Shown in pieces: positions 1 to 8,927 of a stretch of DNA of 64,000 bases (its first letter is position 1; each line of letters starts with the position of its first letter). The DNA is from Ruminococcaceae bacterium UBA1036 (GTDB lineage Bacteria; Bacillota; Clostridia; Oscillospirales; Acutalibacteraceae): NCBI GenBank assembly GCA_002316805.1, contig DCEF01000020.1, forward strand, positions 226,883-290,882, read 5' to 3'. Under the pieces are notes generated by a model. The model saw only the letters and a list, made by a program, of their open reading frames with translations. It did no database searches and was not told the origin of the DNA. Made by a program: the position numbers and the translations under genes.

Positions 1-693
1 ATCCGAAAGGTTGACGAAAAGGTTCAGGTGCTCTGTGAGTACTTTCGCCGCCAGCGAGACGGCTTCCTGCGCACCTATTACACCGTTCGTCCAAACTTCC
101 AGCGTCAGCTTGTCGTAGTCAATGCTCTGCCCAACGCGGGTTGGCTCAACATTGTAGTTTACCTTGTAAACCGGAGTATAAATGGAGTCCACAGGAATCA
201 TGCCGATAACGTTTGCGCTCATGTTCTGCTTGTTGCGCTCGGCAGACACATAGCCGCGGCCTTTGTCCAGTGTAAGTTCCATATACAGTTTTGCACCGTC
301 GCCAAGTGTGGCAATGTGCATTTCCGGGTTGAGGATTTCTACCTCGCTGTCGCACTTGATTGAGTCAGCTGTCACTTCGCATGGGCCTTCAGCACAGATT
401 TCTACTGTTTTCGGGCCATCGCAGTGCAGTTTTGCCGTCAGCCCCTTGATATTCAGGACGATTTCGGTAACATCCTCTTTTACGCCGGGGATAGTGGAGA
501 ATTCATGCAAGACGCCGTCAATCTTAATAGAAGTCACTGCGACGCCCTGTAGCGAAGACAGCAGAACGCGCCGCAGGCTGTTGCCAAGTGTTGTGCCAAA
601 ACCGCGCTCCAGCGGCTCTACAACAAATTTGCCGTGAGTGCCGTCGTCAGATAGCTCGGCAATATCGATCTTTGGCTTCTCAAACTCGATCAT
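1..693 (-). CDS. rpoA: RNA polymerase alpha subunit, 3' end outside window
   Basis: The alpha subunit dimerises and nucleates assembly of RNA polymerase. The 231 visible residues begin MIEFEKPKIDI and include the family-typical PLERGFGTTLGNSLRR assembly motif, so the amino-terminal domain is present. The carboxy-terminal DNA-contacting domain lies beyond the window edge. The ATG has an AAGGAGGG ribosome binding site. It is the last visible gene of the S10-spc-alpha operon; rplQ, the usual next gene, would be off the edge. Confidence 0.97.
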   Translation of the reverse strand, partial: MIEFEKPKIDIAELSDDGTHGKFVVEPLERGFGTTLGNSLRRVLLSSLQGVAVTSIKIDGVLHEFSTIPGVKEDVTEIVLNIKGLTAKLHCDGPKTVEICAEGPCEVTADSIKCDSEVEILNPEMHIATLGDGAKLYMELTLDKGRGYVSAERNKQNMSANVIGMIPVDSIYTPVYKVNYNVEPTRVGQSIDYDKLTLEVWTNGVIGAQEAVSLAAKVLTEHLNLFVNLSD

Positions 694-759
694 TCGCGAC
701 CCTCCTTGTCATATAGCGGATGAAAAGATCTGCCATAACGCTCCTCCAAAGGAAGAGCA

Positions 760-1386
760 TTACCTTGAGTAATACTCAACTATGAGAGTTTCATCGACAG
801 GAAGGTCGATTTCATCACGTGCTGGAAGTGTATTGACTTTGCCTTCCGGCTTTTCGCGGTTCTCTTCAAGCCACTTAGGCACAGGGCGGGATGCATTGTC
901 TTCAAGTATAGCCTTCATCCTGTCGCTCTTGCGGCTTTTGTCCATAATGGAAACTACTTCTCCAACACTTACAAGGTATGACGGGATATCTACACGCTTG
1001 CCATTCACGGCAATATGGCCGTGCATTACAATTTGGCGGGCTTCCGGGCGGGAACTTGCCCAGCCAAGGCGGTAAACCACATTGTCAAGGCGGCGCTCAA
1101 GCAGGATAAGTATTTCCTCACCTGTTTTGCCCTTTTTCTTTTCAGCCATGCCGTAATATTTGCGGAACTGCGACTCAAGCACACCGTAATAGTGCTTTGT
1201 AGTCTGCTTGGCACGCATCTGAAGGCCGTACTCAGAGGTTTTCCTGCGGCCCTGGCCATGCTGGCCCGGCGCATAAGCCCTGCGCCCAACAGCGCACTTG
1301 TCCGTGTAGCATCTCTGCCCTTTAAGAAACAGCTTCTGGCCATCGCGGCGGCACTGTTTGCATACGGATTCCGTGTATCTTGCCAT
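760..1386 (-). CDS. rpsD: 30S ribosomal protein S4
   Basis: S4 is a primary 16S rRNA binder of the small subunit. This 208-residue form has a zinc-binding amino terminus with cysteines at about residues 9, 12, 26 and 31 (CKQC pair, then two more), the C+ type of S4. An S4 RNA-binding domain covers roughly residues 98-160. It lies between rpsK and rpoA as in other Clostridia. Confidence 0.98.
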   Translation of the reverse strand: MARYTESVCKQCRRDGQKLFLKGQRCYTDKCAVGRRAYAPGQHGQGRRKTSEYGLQMRAKQTTKHYYGVLESQFRKYYGMAEKKKGKTGEEILILLERRLDNVVYRLGWASSRPEARQIVMHGHIAVNGKRVDIPSYLVSVGEVVSIMDKSRKSDRMKAILEDNASRPVPKWLEENREKPEGKVNTLPARDEIDLPVDETLIVEYYSR

Positions 1387-1408
1387 TTTTTGCTTACACC
1401 TCCTGAAA

Positions 1409-1813
1409 CTATACGCGTCTTCTCTTCGGCGGACGGCAGCCGTTGTGCGGAATCGGCGTAACGTCCTTTATCATGCTTACTTCAAGGCCTGCGCCCTGAA
1501 GTGCGCGGATTGCCGCTTCACGGCCTGCGCCCGGGCCTTTAACATAAACTTCAACGGTTTTCATACCATGCTCCATTGCTGCTTTTGCTGCAGTCTCAGC
1601 AGCCATCTGCGCTGCAAACGGAGTGGATTTTCTGGAGCCGCGGAAGCCCAGCTCACCGGAGCTTGCCCATGAAACCGCACTGCCCTGCATATCCGTTATG
1701 GTTACAATCGTATTATTGAATGTAGACTGGATATGGGCGGAACCGCGGTCAATATTCTTACGCTCACGGTGTTTGCGGGCAGTGCTCTTGCCCGCTGTCT
1801 TTTGAGCTGCCAT
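1409..1813 (-). CDS. rpsK: 30S ribosomal protein S11
   Basis: S11 sits on the 30S platform and contacts mRNA near the E site. The 134 residues include the conserved IQSTFNNTIVTITD stretch and end in the basic PPKRRRV tail typical of the family. It lies between rpsM and rpsD in the alpha part of the operon. Confidence 0.98.
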   Translation of the reverse strand: MAAQKTAGKSTARKHRERKNIDRGSAHIQSTFNNTIVTITDMQGSAVSWASSGELGFRGSRKSTPFAAQMAAETAAKAAMEHGMKTVEVYVKGPGAGREAAIRALQGAGLEVSMIKDVTPIPHNGCRPPKRRRV

Positions 1814-1831
1814 ATTTTAATCCCTCCCAGG

Positions 1832-2200
1832 TTACTTTTTCTTGTTTGCCATGGTCCTCTTAGGGCCTTTGCATGTGCGCGCATTTGTCTTTGTGCGCTG
1901 GCCCCTTACCGGCAGGCCTTTGCGGTGCCGGATGCCACGGTAGCAGCCGATTTCTACCAGCCGCTTTATAGCGAACGCCTTGTCGCGGCGAAGGTCGCCC
2001 TCAACGCGGCAGTGGTGGTCAATGTATTCTCTAAGTTTCGCTGTGTCGTCTTCGCTCAGGTCCCTTACACGTGTATCCGGGTTTATGCCTGTCTCCGAGC
2101 ATATGGTCTGCGCGGTTGGGCAGCCAATCCCATAGATATAGGTAAGGGCAATCTCGATGCGCTTGTCACGCGGCAAATCGATACCTGCTATACGCGCCAT
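1832..2200 (-). CDS. rpsM: 30S ribosomal protein S13
   Basis: S13 lies in the 30S head and contacts P-site tRNA and the intersubunit bridge. The 122-residue protein opens MARIAGIDLP and carries the RGIRHRKGLPVRGQRTKTNARTCKG region (about residues 89-113) with a lysine-rich tail. It directly follows rpmJ, the usual start of the alpha sub-operon. Confidence 0.98.
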   Translation of the reverse strand: MARIAGIDLPRDKRIEIALTYIYGIGCPTAQTICSETGINPDTRVRDLSEDDTAKLREYIDHHCRVEGDLRRDKAFAIKRLVEIGCYRGIRHRKGLPVRGQRTKTNARTCKGPKRTMANKKK

Positions 2201-2233
2201 ATGGTTGCACCTCCAAATTAATCATTTACGCCA

Positions 2234-2347
2234 TTAGCCCTGGCGCTGTTTGTGCTTGGGGTTTTCACAGATCACCATGACCTTGCCCTTGCGCTTAACG
2301 ATTTTGCACTTTTCGCACATTTTTTTAACAGAAGGTCTCACTTTCAT
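2234..2347 (-). CDS. rpmJ: 50S ribosomal protein L36, zinc-binding form
   Basis: A 37-residue open reading frame begins MKVRPSVKKMCEKC and ends KQRQG. It has the C+ L36 zinc ligands: cysteines 11, 14 and 27 and a histidine at 32. Position between infA and rpsM and full length agree with the family. The start has an AAGGAGGG ribosome binding site. Confidence 0.97.
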   Translation of the reverse strand: MKVRPSVKKMCEKCKIVKRKGKVMVICENPKHKQRQG

Positions 2348-2383
2348 AACTGATGCCCTCCTTGCTTTCAAATAGTTGCTTGT

Positions 2384-2602
2384 TTATTTTGAACGCCATG
2401 TAATGCGCCCGCGCGTAAGGTCATAGGGCGAAAGCTCTATCGTGACCTTGTCGCCAGGCAGTATGCGTATGAAGTTCATGCGCAGCTTGCCCGAAATATG
2501 CGCGAGTATCGTGTGATGGTTTGAAAGTTCTACCGTAAACATGGCATTTGGCAGAGCTTCTTTCACTATGCCTTCCGTTTCAATTACGTCCTGTTTCGAC
2601 AC
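2384..2602 (-). CDS. infA: Translation initiation factor IF-1
   Basis: IF-1 binds the 30S A site during initiation. A GTG start at 2602, eight bases after GAGGAGG, gives 72 residues beginning MSKQDVIETEG, the usual length. Starting further upstream would add a non-conserved extension. The single S1/OB-fold domain ends in TRGRITWRSK, as is standard. Confidence 0.96.
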   Translation of the reverse strand: MSKQDVIETEGIVKEALPNAMFTVELSNHHTILAHISGKLRMNFIRILPGDKVTIELSPYDLTRGRITWRSK

Positions 2603-2615
2603 TGTACCAGCCTCC

Positions 2616-2873
2616 TCATCTCGAAAGCGGCCCTGTACGCCCAAAAGGTGCCAGGGCTCGGCGAATTCCACAGCTCGTCTGCATCAGATTCTCAGGCAGA
2701 ACCGTACTGGTCATTGAAAGGTGCCTGAGGTTTTTCCTCTTCGGATGCTCCAGGCTGCGCCGCCTGCCGTCGCAAACAACGGCACGGTTTTCTTCCGTGC
2801 GGAGAACAACAAGGAAACTTCCCTTGTCATGCCCGGCGCAGGACCTGACTACACGCCCTCTGATGAAATCCAT
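2616..2873 (-). CDS. KOW-domain RNA-binding protein (L14e/L27e-like)
   Basis: An 85-residue basic protein opens MDFIRGRVVRSCAGHDKG, matching the KOW motif of the L14e/L27e-like proteins that Clostridia carry between map and infA. The rest includes a VVCDGRRR segment. The family is presumed to bind RNA, but its exact role is not established. It has an AGAGGGG ribosome binding site and lies 17 bases after map. Confidence 0.85.
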   Translation of the reverse strand: MDFIRGRVVRSCAGHDKGSFLVVLRTEENRAVVCDGRRRSLEHPKRKNLRHLSMTSTVLPENLMQTSCGIRRALAPFGRTGPLSR

Positions 2874-2890
2874 CTATAAACCCCTCTGCT

Positions 2891-3643
2891 TCAGTCCGGG
2901 TCAGTTAAAATGACAGGCCCGTCTGCAGTGATGGCAATGGATTTTTCGAAATGCGCTGAAAGCTTTCCGTCTGCCGTAACTGTCGTCCAGCCGTCTGAAA
3001 GCGTCCTGACTTCTTTAACGCCCTGATTCACCATAGGCTCAATGGCAATAGTCATGCCTGGCAGCAGACGAACTCCCCTTCCGGGTGTGCCGTAATTGGG
3101 AACGCTTGGATCTTCATGCATCTTCGCGCCTACTCCGTGGCCGACATATTCACGTACCACCGAGTAACCGCGAGCTTCGGCATACTTCTGAATCGCGCTG
3201 CCAACATCACCGAGCCTTGCGCCGGCTTTGGCAGCCTTGATGCCTTCGAAAAGGCTATTCTTTGTAGCATCCATAATGGCCTGCGCCTCGGGGCTCACTT
3301 TGCCGCATGGAAAAGTCCACGCGTTGTCGCCGACAAACCCTTTGTAGGTTGCACCAACATCGATGCTGACAATGTCGCCTTCTTTAATAATATGGCTTTT
3401 GCTTGGTATGCCATGGATGATTACATTGTTTACGGAAACGCATGCGCTGGCCGGAAAACCGCCGTACCCGAGAAAGGTCGGCACCGCGCCCTGCTCCACA
3501 ATATAATTGTGTGCCACATGGTCAATTTCCCACGTGGATACACCGGGCTTTACTGCGGCTCCGGCAATTTTCAGCGCGTTGGCAGCTATCCTGCCTGCTT
3601 CGCGCATAACCTTGAGTTCTCTGCTTGTTTTCAAAACAATCAT
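2891..3643 (-). CDS. map: Type I methionine aminopeptidase
   Basis: It removes the initiator methionine from nascent proteins. At 250 residues it is the short type Ia form. The metal ligands are visible as the aspartates in SIDVGATYKGFVGDNAW, the histidine of GHGVG and the glutamates of IEPMV and HFEKS. It is 2 bases downstream of adk and cotranscribed with the ribosomal genes. Confidence 0.97.
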   Translation of the reverse strand: MIVLKTSRELKVMREAGRIAANALKIAGAAVKPGVSTWEIDHVAHNYIVEQGAVPTFLGYGGFPASACVSVNNVIIHGIPSKSHIIKEGDIVSIDVGATYKGFVGDNAWTFPCGKVSPEAQAIMDATKNSLFEGIKAAKAGARLGDVGSAIQKYAEARGYSVVREYVGHGVGAKMHEDPSVPNYGTPGRGVRLLPGMTIAIEPMVNQGVKEVRTLSDGWTTVTADGKLSAHFEKSIAITADGPVILTDPD

Positions 3644-3645
3644 GA

Positions 3646-4281
3646 TTACGCCTCGACTGCATTTTTAATTGCATTTTCCGTAGCCGGAATGTTGTTGCTG
3701 CTGTGTATCATAGTGAGCTTGCCCTGTTTCCTGTAAAAGTCAACAAGTGGCTCTGTCTGCTCATGGTACACTTTAAGCCGCTCTTTCACGGTTTCCGGCT
3801 TGTCATCCTCACGCTGAACAAGGGTGCCGCCGCAAACATCACAGATGCCTTCAACTTTCGGTTTCATTGTCCTAATGTTGTAAGAGGCTCCGCATTTGCT
3901 GCAGACACGGCGGCCGGACAAACGCTCCAGTACCAACGACTCAGGTACATCTATGTCGATGACATGGTCGATATGGACCATTTTGTCCAGCGCCTCGGCC
4001 TGAGGGATGGTGCGCGGGAAACCGTCGAGGATGAAGCCCTTTTTGCAATCGCCTTTTGCAAGGCGCTCACGTACAATGCCTATAACGACTTCATCCGGTA
4101 CGAGTTCCCCGGCTTCCGTGTAGGTTTTAGCCTTACGGCCCATCTCCGTGCCGCTTTTCAGCGCATCACGTATCATATCTCCAGTTGAAATATGAGGTAT
4201 GCCGATATCTTTTGACAGAATTACGGCATGTGTTCCTTTGCCGGCGCCCGGGGCGCCGAGAAATATAATTTTGAATCCCAT
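3646..4281 (-). CDS. adk: Adenylate kinase, zinc-lid type
   Basis: Catalyses ATP + AMP to 2 ADP. It has the P-loop GAPGAGKGT and an AMP-binding region with ISTGDMIR. The LID contains a four-cysteine zinc site (CSKC and, about 17 residues on, CDVC), the form common in Gram-positives. The ATG at 4281 has GAGGAG seven bases upstream. A GTG two codons earlier would sit almost on the ribosome binding site, so the ATG is preferred (211 residues). Confidence 0.96.
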   Translation of the reverse strand: MGFKIIFLGAPGAGKGTHAVILSKDIGIPHISTGDMIRDALKSGTEMGRKAKTYTEAGELVPDEVVIGIVRERLAKGDCKKGFILDGFPRTIPQAEALDKMVHIDHVIDIDVPESLVLERLSGRRVCSKCGASYNIRTMKPKVEGICDVCGGTLVQREDDKPETVKERLKVYHEQTEPLVDFYRKQGKLTMIHSSNNIPATENAIKNAVEA

Positions 4282-4295
4282 ATCCACACTCCTCT

Positions 4296-5633
4296 TCAGT
4301 CCAGGAAGCCCTTGTAGTGCCTCATCATAAGCTGTGACTCCATCTGCTTAACAGTTTCAAGCGCAACGCCAACAAGAATAATCAGCGATGTGCCGCCTAC
4401 TGAAAGGTTGCTCATGCCGGTGGAGGCACCGAATATAATTGGCACAAGGGAAATGAATGCAAGGAAAAGCGATCCGATAAAAGTTACTTTGGAAAGGACT
4501 TTCATGATGTAGTCAGAAGTCGGCTTGCCCGGCCGTATGCCAGGAATCGTGCCATTGCTCTGACGTAAATTATTGGCCATCTCAATAGGATTATACTGGA
4601 TAGTCATATAGAAATAAGCAAAAGCAATAATCAGGAAGAAATAAAGGATCGAGTAGAGCCAACCTGTTGTTGAGAATGCATCAAAGAAACTTTTCCAAAA
4701 CCCTTCCGTCGGGGCATTCTTGCCCATGAGAAACTGAATCGTAGAAGGGATAATAAGGATAGAGCTTGCGAAAATGATTGGCATTACGCCGGACAGGCCA
4801 ACTTTAATCGGGATATGCGTGCTCTGCCCGCCGTAAAGTCTGCGGCCAACCACACGTTTTGCATATTGCACTGGTATACGGCGCTCTGAATCGTACATAA
4901 ATACGATAATCCACATCATCACAAGGAACAGGACCACAAAAAACGGCACAAGGAAGTAATACTTGCCATAGCTTGACGGGTCCTGGTTTGCTGCCTGCCA
5001 GAAATTGCCAAGTGTATTTATAATGTGCGGCATCCTCGAGACAATGCTTGCAAAAAGGATAATGGAAATGCCGTTCCCGACACCGTGCTGATTTATCTGC
5101 TCAGCCAGCCACATGAGCAGCGCAGCTCCGGCCGTAAATGTGAAGATAATCACAAACGCCGTAAAGACGCCCTGCCATCCGTCGCGGTACTTTACAATGT
5201 AAGAGCCTTCGTATGCGCTGTTGCGCAGGTAAAAATAATAGAAGATTGCCTGCATGAGGGCAAGGCCAACTGCCACATAGCGGGTAATTGCACCCAACCG
5301 CTTACGGCCTTCCTCCCCTTCTTTTGCCATACGTTCCAAGGCAGGTATCGCAACTGTCAGCAGCTCAATAACAATGGAGCTGTTGATATATGGCGTGACG
5401 CTCATGGCAAACAGCGTTGCCTGCGCGAACGCACCGCCTGAAAGCATGTCGAGGTAGCTGAATGCTGTCCCCGACTGCGACACCTGAGTCATAACGCCCT
5501 TAAGGGCAACAGTATTGAGGAACGGCACCGGGATTGCTGAACCCAAACGGAAAATAATTATGATGAACAAGGTGAAAAACATTTTGCGGCGAAGGTCTGG
5601 GGTAGCCCAGGCGTTTTTGATTGTTTTGAACAA
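4296..5633 (-). CDS. secY: Protein translocase subunit SecY
   Basis: The channel-forming subunit of the Sec translocon, in the cytoplasmic membrane. The 445 residues contain about ten hydrophobic segments, the plug region after TM1, and a QYNPIEMANNLRQ segment typical of the TM8-9 region. Translation appears to start at a TTG (5631-5633) preceded by GAGGTGAT, two bases from the rplO stop codon, which suggests translational coupling. Confidence 0.97.
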   Translation of the reverse strand: MFKTIKNAWATPDLRRKMFFTLFIIIIFRLGSAIPVPFLNTVALKGVMTQVSQSGTAFSYLDMLSGGAFAQATLFAMSVTPYINSSIVIELLTVAIPALERMAKEGEEGRKRLGAITRYVAVGLALMQAIFYYFYLRNSAYEGSYIVKYRDGWQGVFTAFVIIFTFTAGAALLMWLAEQINQHGVGNGISIILFASIVSRMPHIINTLGNFWQAANQDPSSYGKYYFLVPFFVVLFLVMMWIIVFMYDSERRIPVQYAKRVVGRRLYGGQSTHIPIKVGLSGVMPIIFASSILIIPSTIQFLMGKNAPTEGFWKSFFDAFSTTGWLYSILYFFLIIAFAYFYMTIQYNPIEMANNLRQSNGTIPGIRPGKPTSDYIMKVLSKVTFIGSLFLAFISLVPIIFGASTGMSNLSVGGTSLIILVGVALETVKQMESQLMMRHYKGFLD

Positions 5634-5634
5634 A

Positions 5635-6075
5635 TCAAATCACCTCTGTCTTCCCACCGGCAGCCTCGATTTTCTGCTTTGCAGAAGCAGAGAAAGCATT
5701 TGCCTTTACTGTCAGCTTCTTTGTCAGTTCACCGCCGCCGAGGATCTTTATCCCATCTCCACAGGCCTTCACAAGCCCTGCTTCAGTCAGCGACTTTGTG
5801 TCAACTTCTGCTCCGTTATCAAATTTTTCAAGCGAGCCCACATTCACTGTACGAATGTCCTTCGCAAAATTATTTACGAACCCGCGCTTTGGAATGCGCC
5901 TCTGCAGAGGCATCTGGCCGCCTTCAAAGCCCGGGCGGATGGAGCCGCCTGATCTGGCTTTCTGGCCCTTGTGTCCCTTGCCGGACGTTTTGCCCCAGCC
6001 GGAGCCATAGCCCCTGCCGATGCGCTTGCGTTCTTTTCTGGAACCGGGCACCGATGTCAAATCGTTTAACTTCAT
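5635..6075 (-). CDS. rplO: 50S ribosomal protein L15
   Basis: A late-assembling 23S rRNA binder. The 146 residues have the glycine- and arginine-rich amino terminus (GSRKERKRIGRGYGSGWGK) and the GFEGGQMPLQRRIPKRGF core of the family. It lies between rpmD and secY. Confidence 0.98.
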   Translation of the reverse strand: MKLNDLTSVPGSRKERKRIGRGYGSGWGKTSGKGHKGQKARSGGSIRPGFEGGQMPLQRRIPKRGFVNNFAKDIRTVNVGSLEKFDNGAEVDTKSLTEAGLVKACGDGIKILGGGELTKKLTVKANAFSASAKQKIEAAGGKTEVI

Positions 6076-6093
6076 TAGTTTACACCTCCTTGC

Positions 6094-6273
6094 TTACGCA
6101 TTGCTTACCTCGATGAGGTGAATAATCTTGGCCACCTTGCCTTTGGTCTGGACATTGTCGGGCTGGACCGACGAATCCCCAATTTTGGTAAGACCAAGAG
6201 CGTGGGCGGTTGCAATCTGGTCTTTTTTTGCGCCGATTAAACTTTTCGTCAGCGTAACTTTAAGCTGTGCCAT
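6094..6273 (-). CDS. rpmD: 50S ribosomal protein L30
   Basis: A 59-residue frame begins MAQLKVTLTKSLIGAKKDQ and contains ATAHALGLTKIG and a HLIEV end, the compact bacterial L30 fold. It has a strong AGGAGGGC ribosome binding site and lies between rpsE and rplO. Confidence 0.97.
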   Translation of the reverse strand: MAQLKVTLTKSLIGAKKDQIATAHALGLTKIGDSSVQPDNVQTKGKVAKIIHLIEVSNA

Positions 6274-6288
6274 ATTGCTCTGCCCTCC

Positions 6289-6789
6289 TTATGCAAAAAT
6301 TTCTTTTACCGATTTTCCGCGCATTTTTGCAACCTGCTGCGCGTCGCGCAGGTGTGAGAGTCCGTCCATTGTGGCACGGACAACATTGCACGGGTTGTTT
6401 GAGCGGAGGGCCTTCGTACGGATGTCGTGGATACCCGCGGCCTCCACCACCGCACGCACAGGGCCGCCGGCAATAACACCGGTTCCTGGTGCGGCAGGCT
6501 TCATAAGAACCCTTCCGGCACCGTACTTACCAATGATTTCATGCGGAATTGTTGAGCCGCGCAGCGAAACCTTGATGAGGTTTTTCTTAGCGTCTTCAAT
6601 GCCCTTGCGTATGGCATCCGGAACTTCGCCGGCTTTGCCTATGCCGAAACCGACCGTGCCCTTTTCATTGCCAACAACAACAAGAGCTGCGAACTTGAAA
6701 ATACGGCCGCCTTTTACTGTTTTTGAAACACGGTTAATGGCAACCACGTGCTCTTTGTATTCCGACTGGGAAGCGTCATATCGAGCCAA
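6289..6789 (-). CDS. rpsE: 30S ribosomal protein S5
   Basis: S5 forms part of the mRNA entry channel and influences accuracy. The 166 residues carry the double-stranded RNA-binding amino-terminal domain (EHVVAINRVSKTVKGGR) and the conserved KPAAPGTGVIAGGPVRAV loop of the carboxy domain. Confidence 0.98.
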   Translation of the reverse strand: MARYDASQSEYKEHVVAINRVSKTVKGGRIFKFAALVVVGNEKGTVGFGIGKAGEVPDAIRKGIEDAKKNLIKVSLRGSTIPHEIIGKYGAGRVLMKPAAPGTGVIAGGPVRAVVEAAGIHDIRTKALRSNNPCNVVRATMDGLSHLRDAQQVAKMRGKSVKEIFA

Positions 6790-6806
6790 AGTCTTTCCTC
6801 CTCTTT

Positions 6807-7166
6807 TTAGAATTTGAGGCCGCCCTCGCGGGCGCCTTCAGCCAATTCTTTGACGCGGCCGTGATACAGGTAACCGCCGCGGTCAAACACAACCTGTGTA
6901 ATCTTCTTCTCGGCAGCGCGCTTTGCTATCATTTGGCCAACCTTGCGTGCTGCTTCCTTGTTTCCGCCGTTGCCGGTAAACTCTTTATCAAGCGTAGAAG
7001 CCGATACGAGCGTTACGCCTTTTACATCGTCTATGATCTGGGCGTAAATGTTTTTGGCAGAGCGAAATACGTTCAGGCGCGGGCATTCGCCCGTCCCAGA
7101 GATTTTGCCGCGCACTCTTGTGTGGCGGTGCAATCTGGCTTTATTGGAGTCGATTTTTTTCACCAT
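6807..7166 (-). CDS. rplR: 50S ribosomal protein L18
   Basis: Binds 5S rRNA in the central protuberance. It is 119 residues long, with a basic amino terminus containing RHTRVRGKISGT, a PRLNVFRS strand and the VVFDRGGYLYHGRVKELAEGAREGGL carboxy end typical of L18 (about residues 93-118). Confidence 0.98.
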   Translation of the reverse strand: MVKKIDSNKARLHRHTRVRGKISGTGECPRLNVFRSAKNIYAQIIDDVKGVTLVSASTLDKEFTGNGGNKEAARKVGQMIAKRAAEKKITQVVFDRGGYLYHGRVKELAEGAREGGLKF

Positions 7167-7180
7167 GTACGATTCACTCC

Positions 7181-7729
7181 TTACTTCTTTGCGCCTTTGC
7201 CGGCTTTGCCTTCCTTGCGGCGAATGCGTTCATCTACATATTTGATGCCTTTGCCTTTATACGGCTCCGGCGGACGCTTGCTGCGCACTTCGGCGGCAAA
7301 CTGGCCGACCTGCTGTTTGTCAGGGCCTAAAATGACAATCTTGTTATTGGCAGGGCACTCTATTGTAATGCCCGGAACCTCCGGAACTGTCACCTGGTGT
7401 GAAAAGCCGAGGTTCATAACAAGGTTTTTGCCTTGCTTCTGAGCACGGTAGCCAACACCGTTTATTTCAAGCTCTTTCTTAAATCCCTGCGTAACGCCGA
7501 CCACCATGTTGTTGATGATCGAACGAGTCATGCCGTGCAGGGACTTGTTCTCTTTTTCGTCATTCGGGCGGGTCACGTGCACTTCATTGCCCTCAACCGC
7601 AATAGTCATATTCGGGTGGAACGAATGTGTCAGTGTGCCCTTCGGCCCTTTGACTGTAACAGCGCTGCCGTCAACCGTAACGGTGACGCCAGCGGGAATA
7701 TTTACGGGTTTTCTTCCAATTCGCGACAT
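7181..7729 (-). CDS. rplF: 50S ribosomal protein L6
   Basis: L6 lies near the factor-binding site. Starting at the ATG at 7729, which follows AAGGGGGGTG, gives 182 residues beginning MSRIGRKPVNIPAG. The conserved motif RPPEPYKGKGIKY lies near the carboxy end, followed by a lysine-rich tail. Longer upstream starts lack a ribosome binding site. Confidence 0.97.
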   Translation of the reverse strand: MSRIGRKPVNIPAGVTVTVDGSAVTVKGPKGTLTHSFHPNMTIAVEGNEVHVTRPNDEKENKSLHGMTRSIINNMVVGVTQGFKKELEINGVGYRAQKQGKNLVMNLGFSHQVTVPEVPGITIECPANNKIVILGPDKQQVGQFAAEVRSKRPPEPYKGKGIKYVDERIRRKEGKAGKGAKK

Positions 7730-7745
7730 TGCTGCACCCCCCTTA

Positions 7746-8144
7746 TTACCAGACGAACGCGAGGACTTCACCGCCGATGTTCTCTTTGCGTGCCTGGCGG
7801 TCCGTCATTATTCCTTTGGATGTTGAAATGATTGCAATGCCAAGGCCCTTCATAACCTTCGGCAGTTCTTCCGCGTTGCGGTAGATGCGCAGGCCTGGCT
7901 TTGATACTCTCTGCAGGCCGTTTATGGCAGCAATCTTATTTTCGTCATATTTTAAAGTTACCTTTATAATGCCCTGCTTGCCGTCGTCCTTTATAGTGTA
8001 GCTTTTAATGTAGCCCTCGTCTTCAAGTATCTGCACTATTGCTTTCTTCATCTTTGAAGAAGGGATTTCAACGGTCTCGTGCTTTGCAGAACTTGCATTG
8101 CGGATGCGGGTAAGCAGATCGGCGATAGTGTCTGTGATTTGCAT
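7746..8144 (-). CDS. rpsH: 30S ribosomal protein S8
   Basis: A primary 16S rRNA binder and known spc-operon repressor in E. coli. The 132 residues begin MQITDTIADLLTRIRNA and contain the STSKGIMTDRQARKENIGGEVLAFVW end that recognises rRNA (about residues 107-132). Confidence 0.98.
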   Translation of the reverse strand: MQITDTIADLLTRIRNASSAKHETVEIPSSKMKKAIVQILEDEGYIKSYTIKDDGKQGIIKVTLKYDENKIAAINGLQRVSKPGLRIYRNAEELPKVMKGLGIAIISTSKGIMTDRQARKENIGGEVLAFVW

Positions 8145-8177
8145 GCCGTTACCTCCTTTGCTAAGCTTCTGAGCTTT

Positions 8178-8363
8178 TTACCAGCTCGACTTTTTGATGC
8201 CCGGAATCTCGCCTTTGTTGGCAAGATTCCTGAAACAGATACGGCAAATGCCGAACTTGCGAAGGTAAGCGTGCGGCCTCCCACAGATTTTGCATCTGTT
8301 ATAGGCGCGCGTCGAATATTTTGCCGGGCGTTTCTGTTTAACTTTCATTGAAGTTTTGGCCAC
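8178..8363 (-). CDS. rpsN: 30S ribosomal protein S14, zinc (type Z) form
   Basis: Translated from a GTG at 8363, eight bases after AAGGAGGG, it gives 61 residues, exactly the size of the type Z paralogue. CKIC and CRIC pairs form the zinc finger. The carboxy end GIKKSSW is typical. Confidence 0.96.
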   Translation of the reverse strand: MAKTSMKVKQKRPAKYSTRAYNRCKICGRPHAYLRKFGICRICFRNLANKGEIPGIKKSSW

Positions 8364-8376
8364 AAGTAAACCCTCC

Positions 8377-8916
8377 TTACTTTGCGAACGGGGCACCCAT
8401 CAGCCTAAGCAGCTCTCTGGATTCCTCGTCTGTCTTTGCGGTAGTTACAAAGCAGATATCCATGCCACGAACCTTGTCTACCTTGTCGTAATCAATCTCA
8501 GGGAAAATGAGCTGCTCTTTTACACCCATGTTGTAGTTGCCGCGCCCGTCGAACGAGTTTGGATTAATGCCGCGGAAATCGCGGACACGCGGAAGCGCCA
8601 CATTGAAGAGGCGGTCCATAAACTCATACATCCTGTCTCCACGGAGCGTAACTTTCGCGCCGATTTTCATGCCGGCACGCAGCTTAAAGTTTGCAACTGA
8701 CTTTTTTGCCTTGCATATCATCGGGTACTGGCCGGTGATAGCGGAAAGGTCGCTCACAACCGAGTCGATAACTTTTGGATTATCCTTTGCGTCGCCTGCG
8801 CCTACATTGATGACGATCTTTTCCAGCTTAGGGATCTGCATGACGCTTTTATAGGAAAACTTCTTCATCAGGGCCGGTGCGGCTTCCTTCTGATAGTACT
8901 CTTTCAGTCTTGCCAT
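8377..8916 (-). CDS. rplE: 50S ribosomal protein L5
   Basis: Binds 5S rRNA and P-site tRNA in the central protuberance. The ATG at 8916, behind AAGGAGGAG, yields 179 residues beginning MARLKEYYQKE. The GRGNYNMGVKEQLIFPEIDYD region and the TTAKTDEESRELL end are typical of L5. Confidence 0.97.
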   Translation of the reverse strand: MARLKEYYQKEAAPALMKKFSYKSVMQIPKLEKIVINVGAGDAKDNPKVIDSVVSDLSAITGQYPMICKAKKSVANFKLRAGMKIGAKVTLRGDRMYEFMDRLFNVALPRVRDFRGINPNSFDGRGNYNMGVKEQLIFPEIDYDKVDKVRGMDICFVTTAKTDEESRELLRLMGAPFAK

Positions 8917-8927
8917 GTTTCTCCTCC

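Noticed and set aside
1015..1461. Long plus-strand frames opposite the ribosomal protein genes
   Set aside because: They are antisense shadows caused by codon bias of rpsD and its neighbours; no ribosome binding sites or family motifs.
2603..2671. Longer infA beginning upstream of the GTG at 2602
   Set aside because: The added 23 residues are not conserved and would span the ribosome binding site; 72 residues is the normal size.
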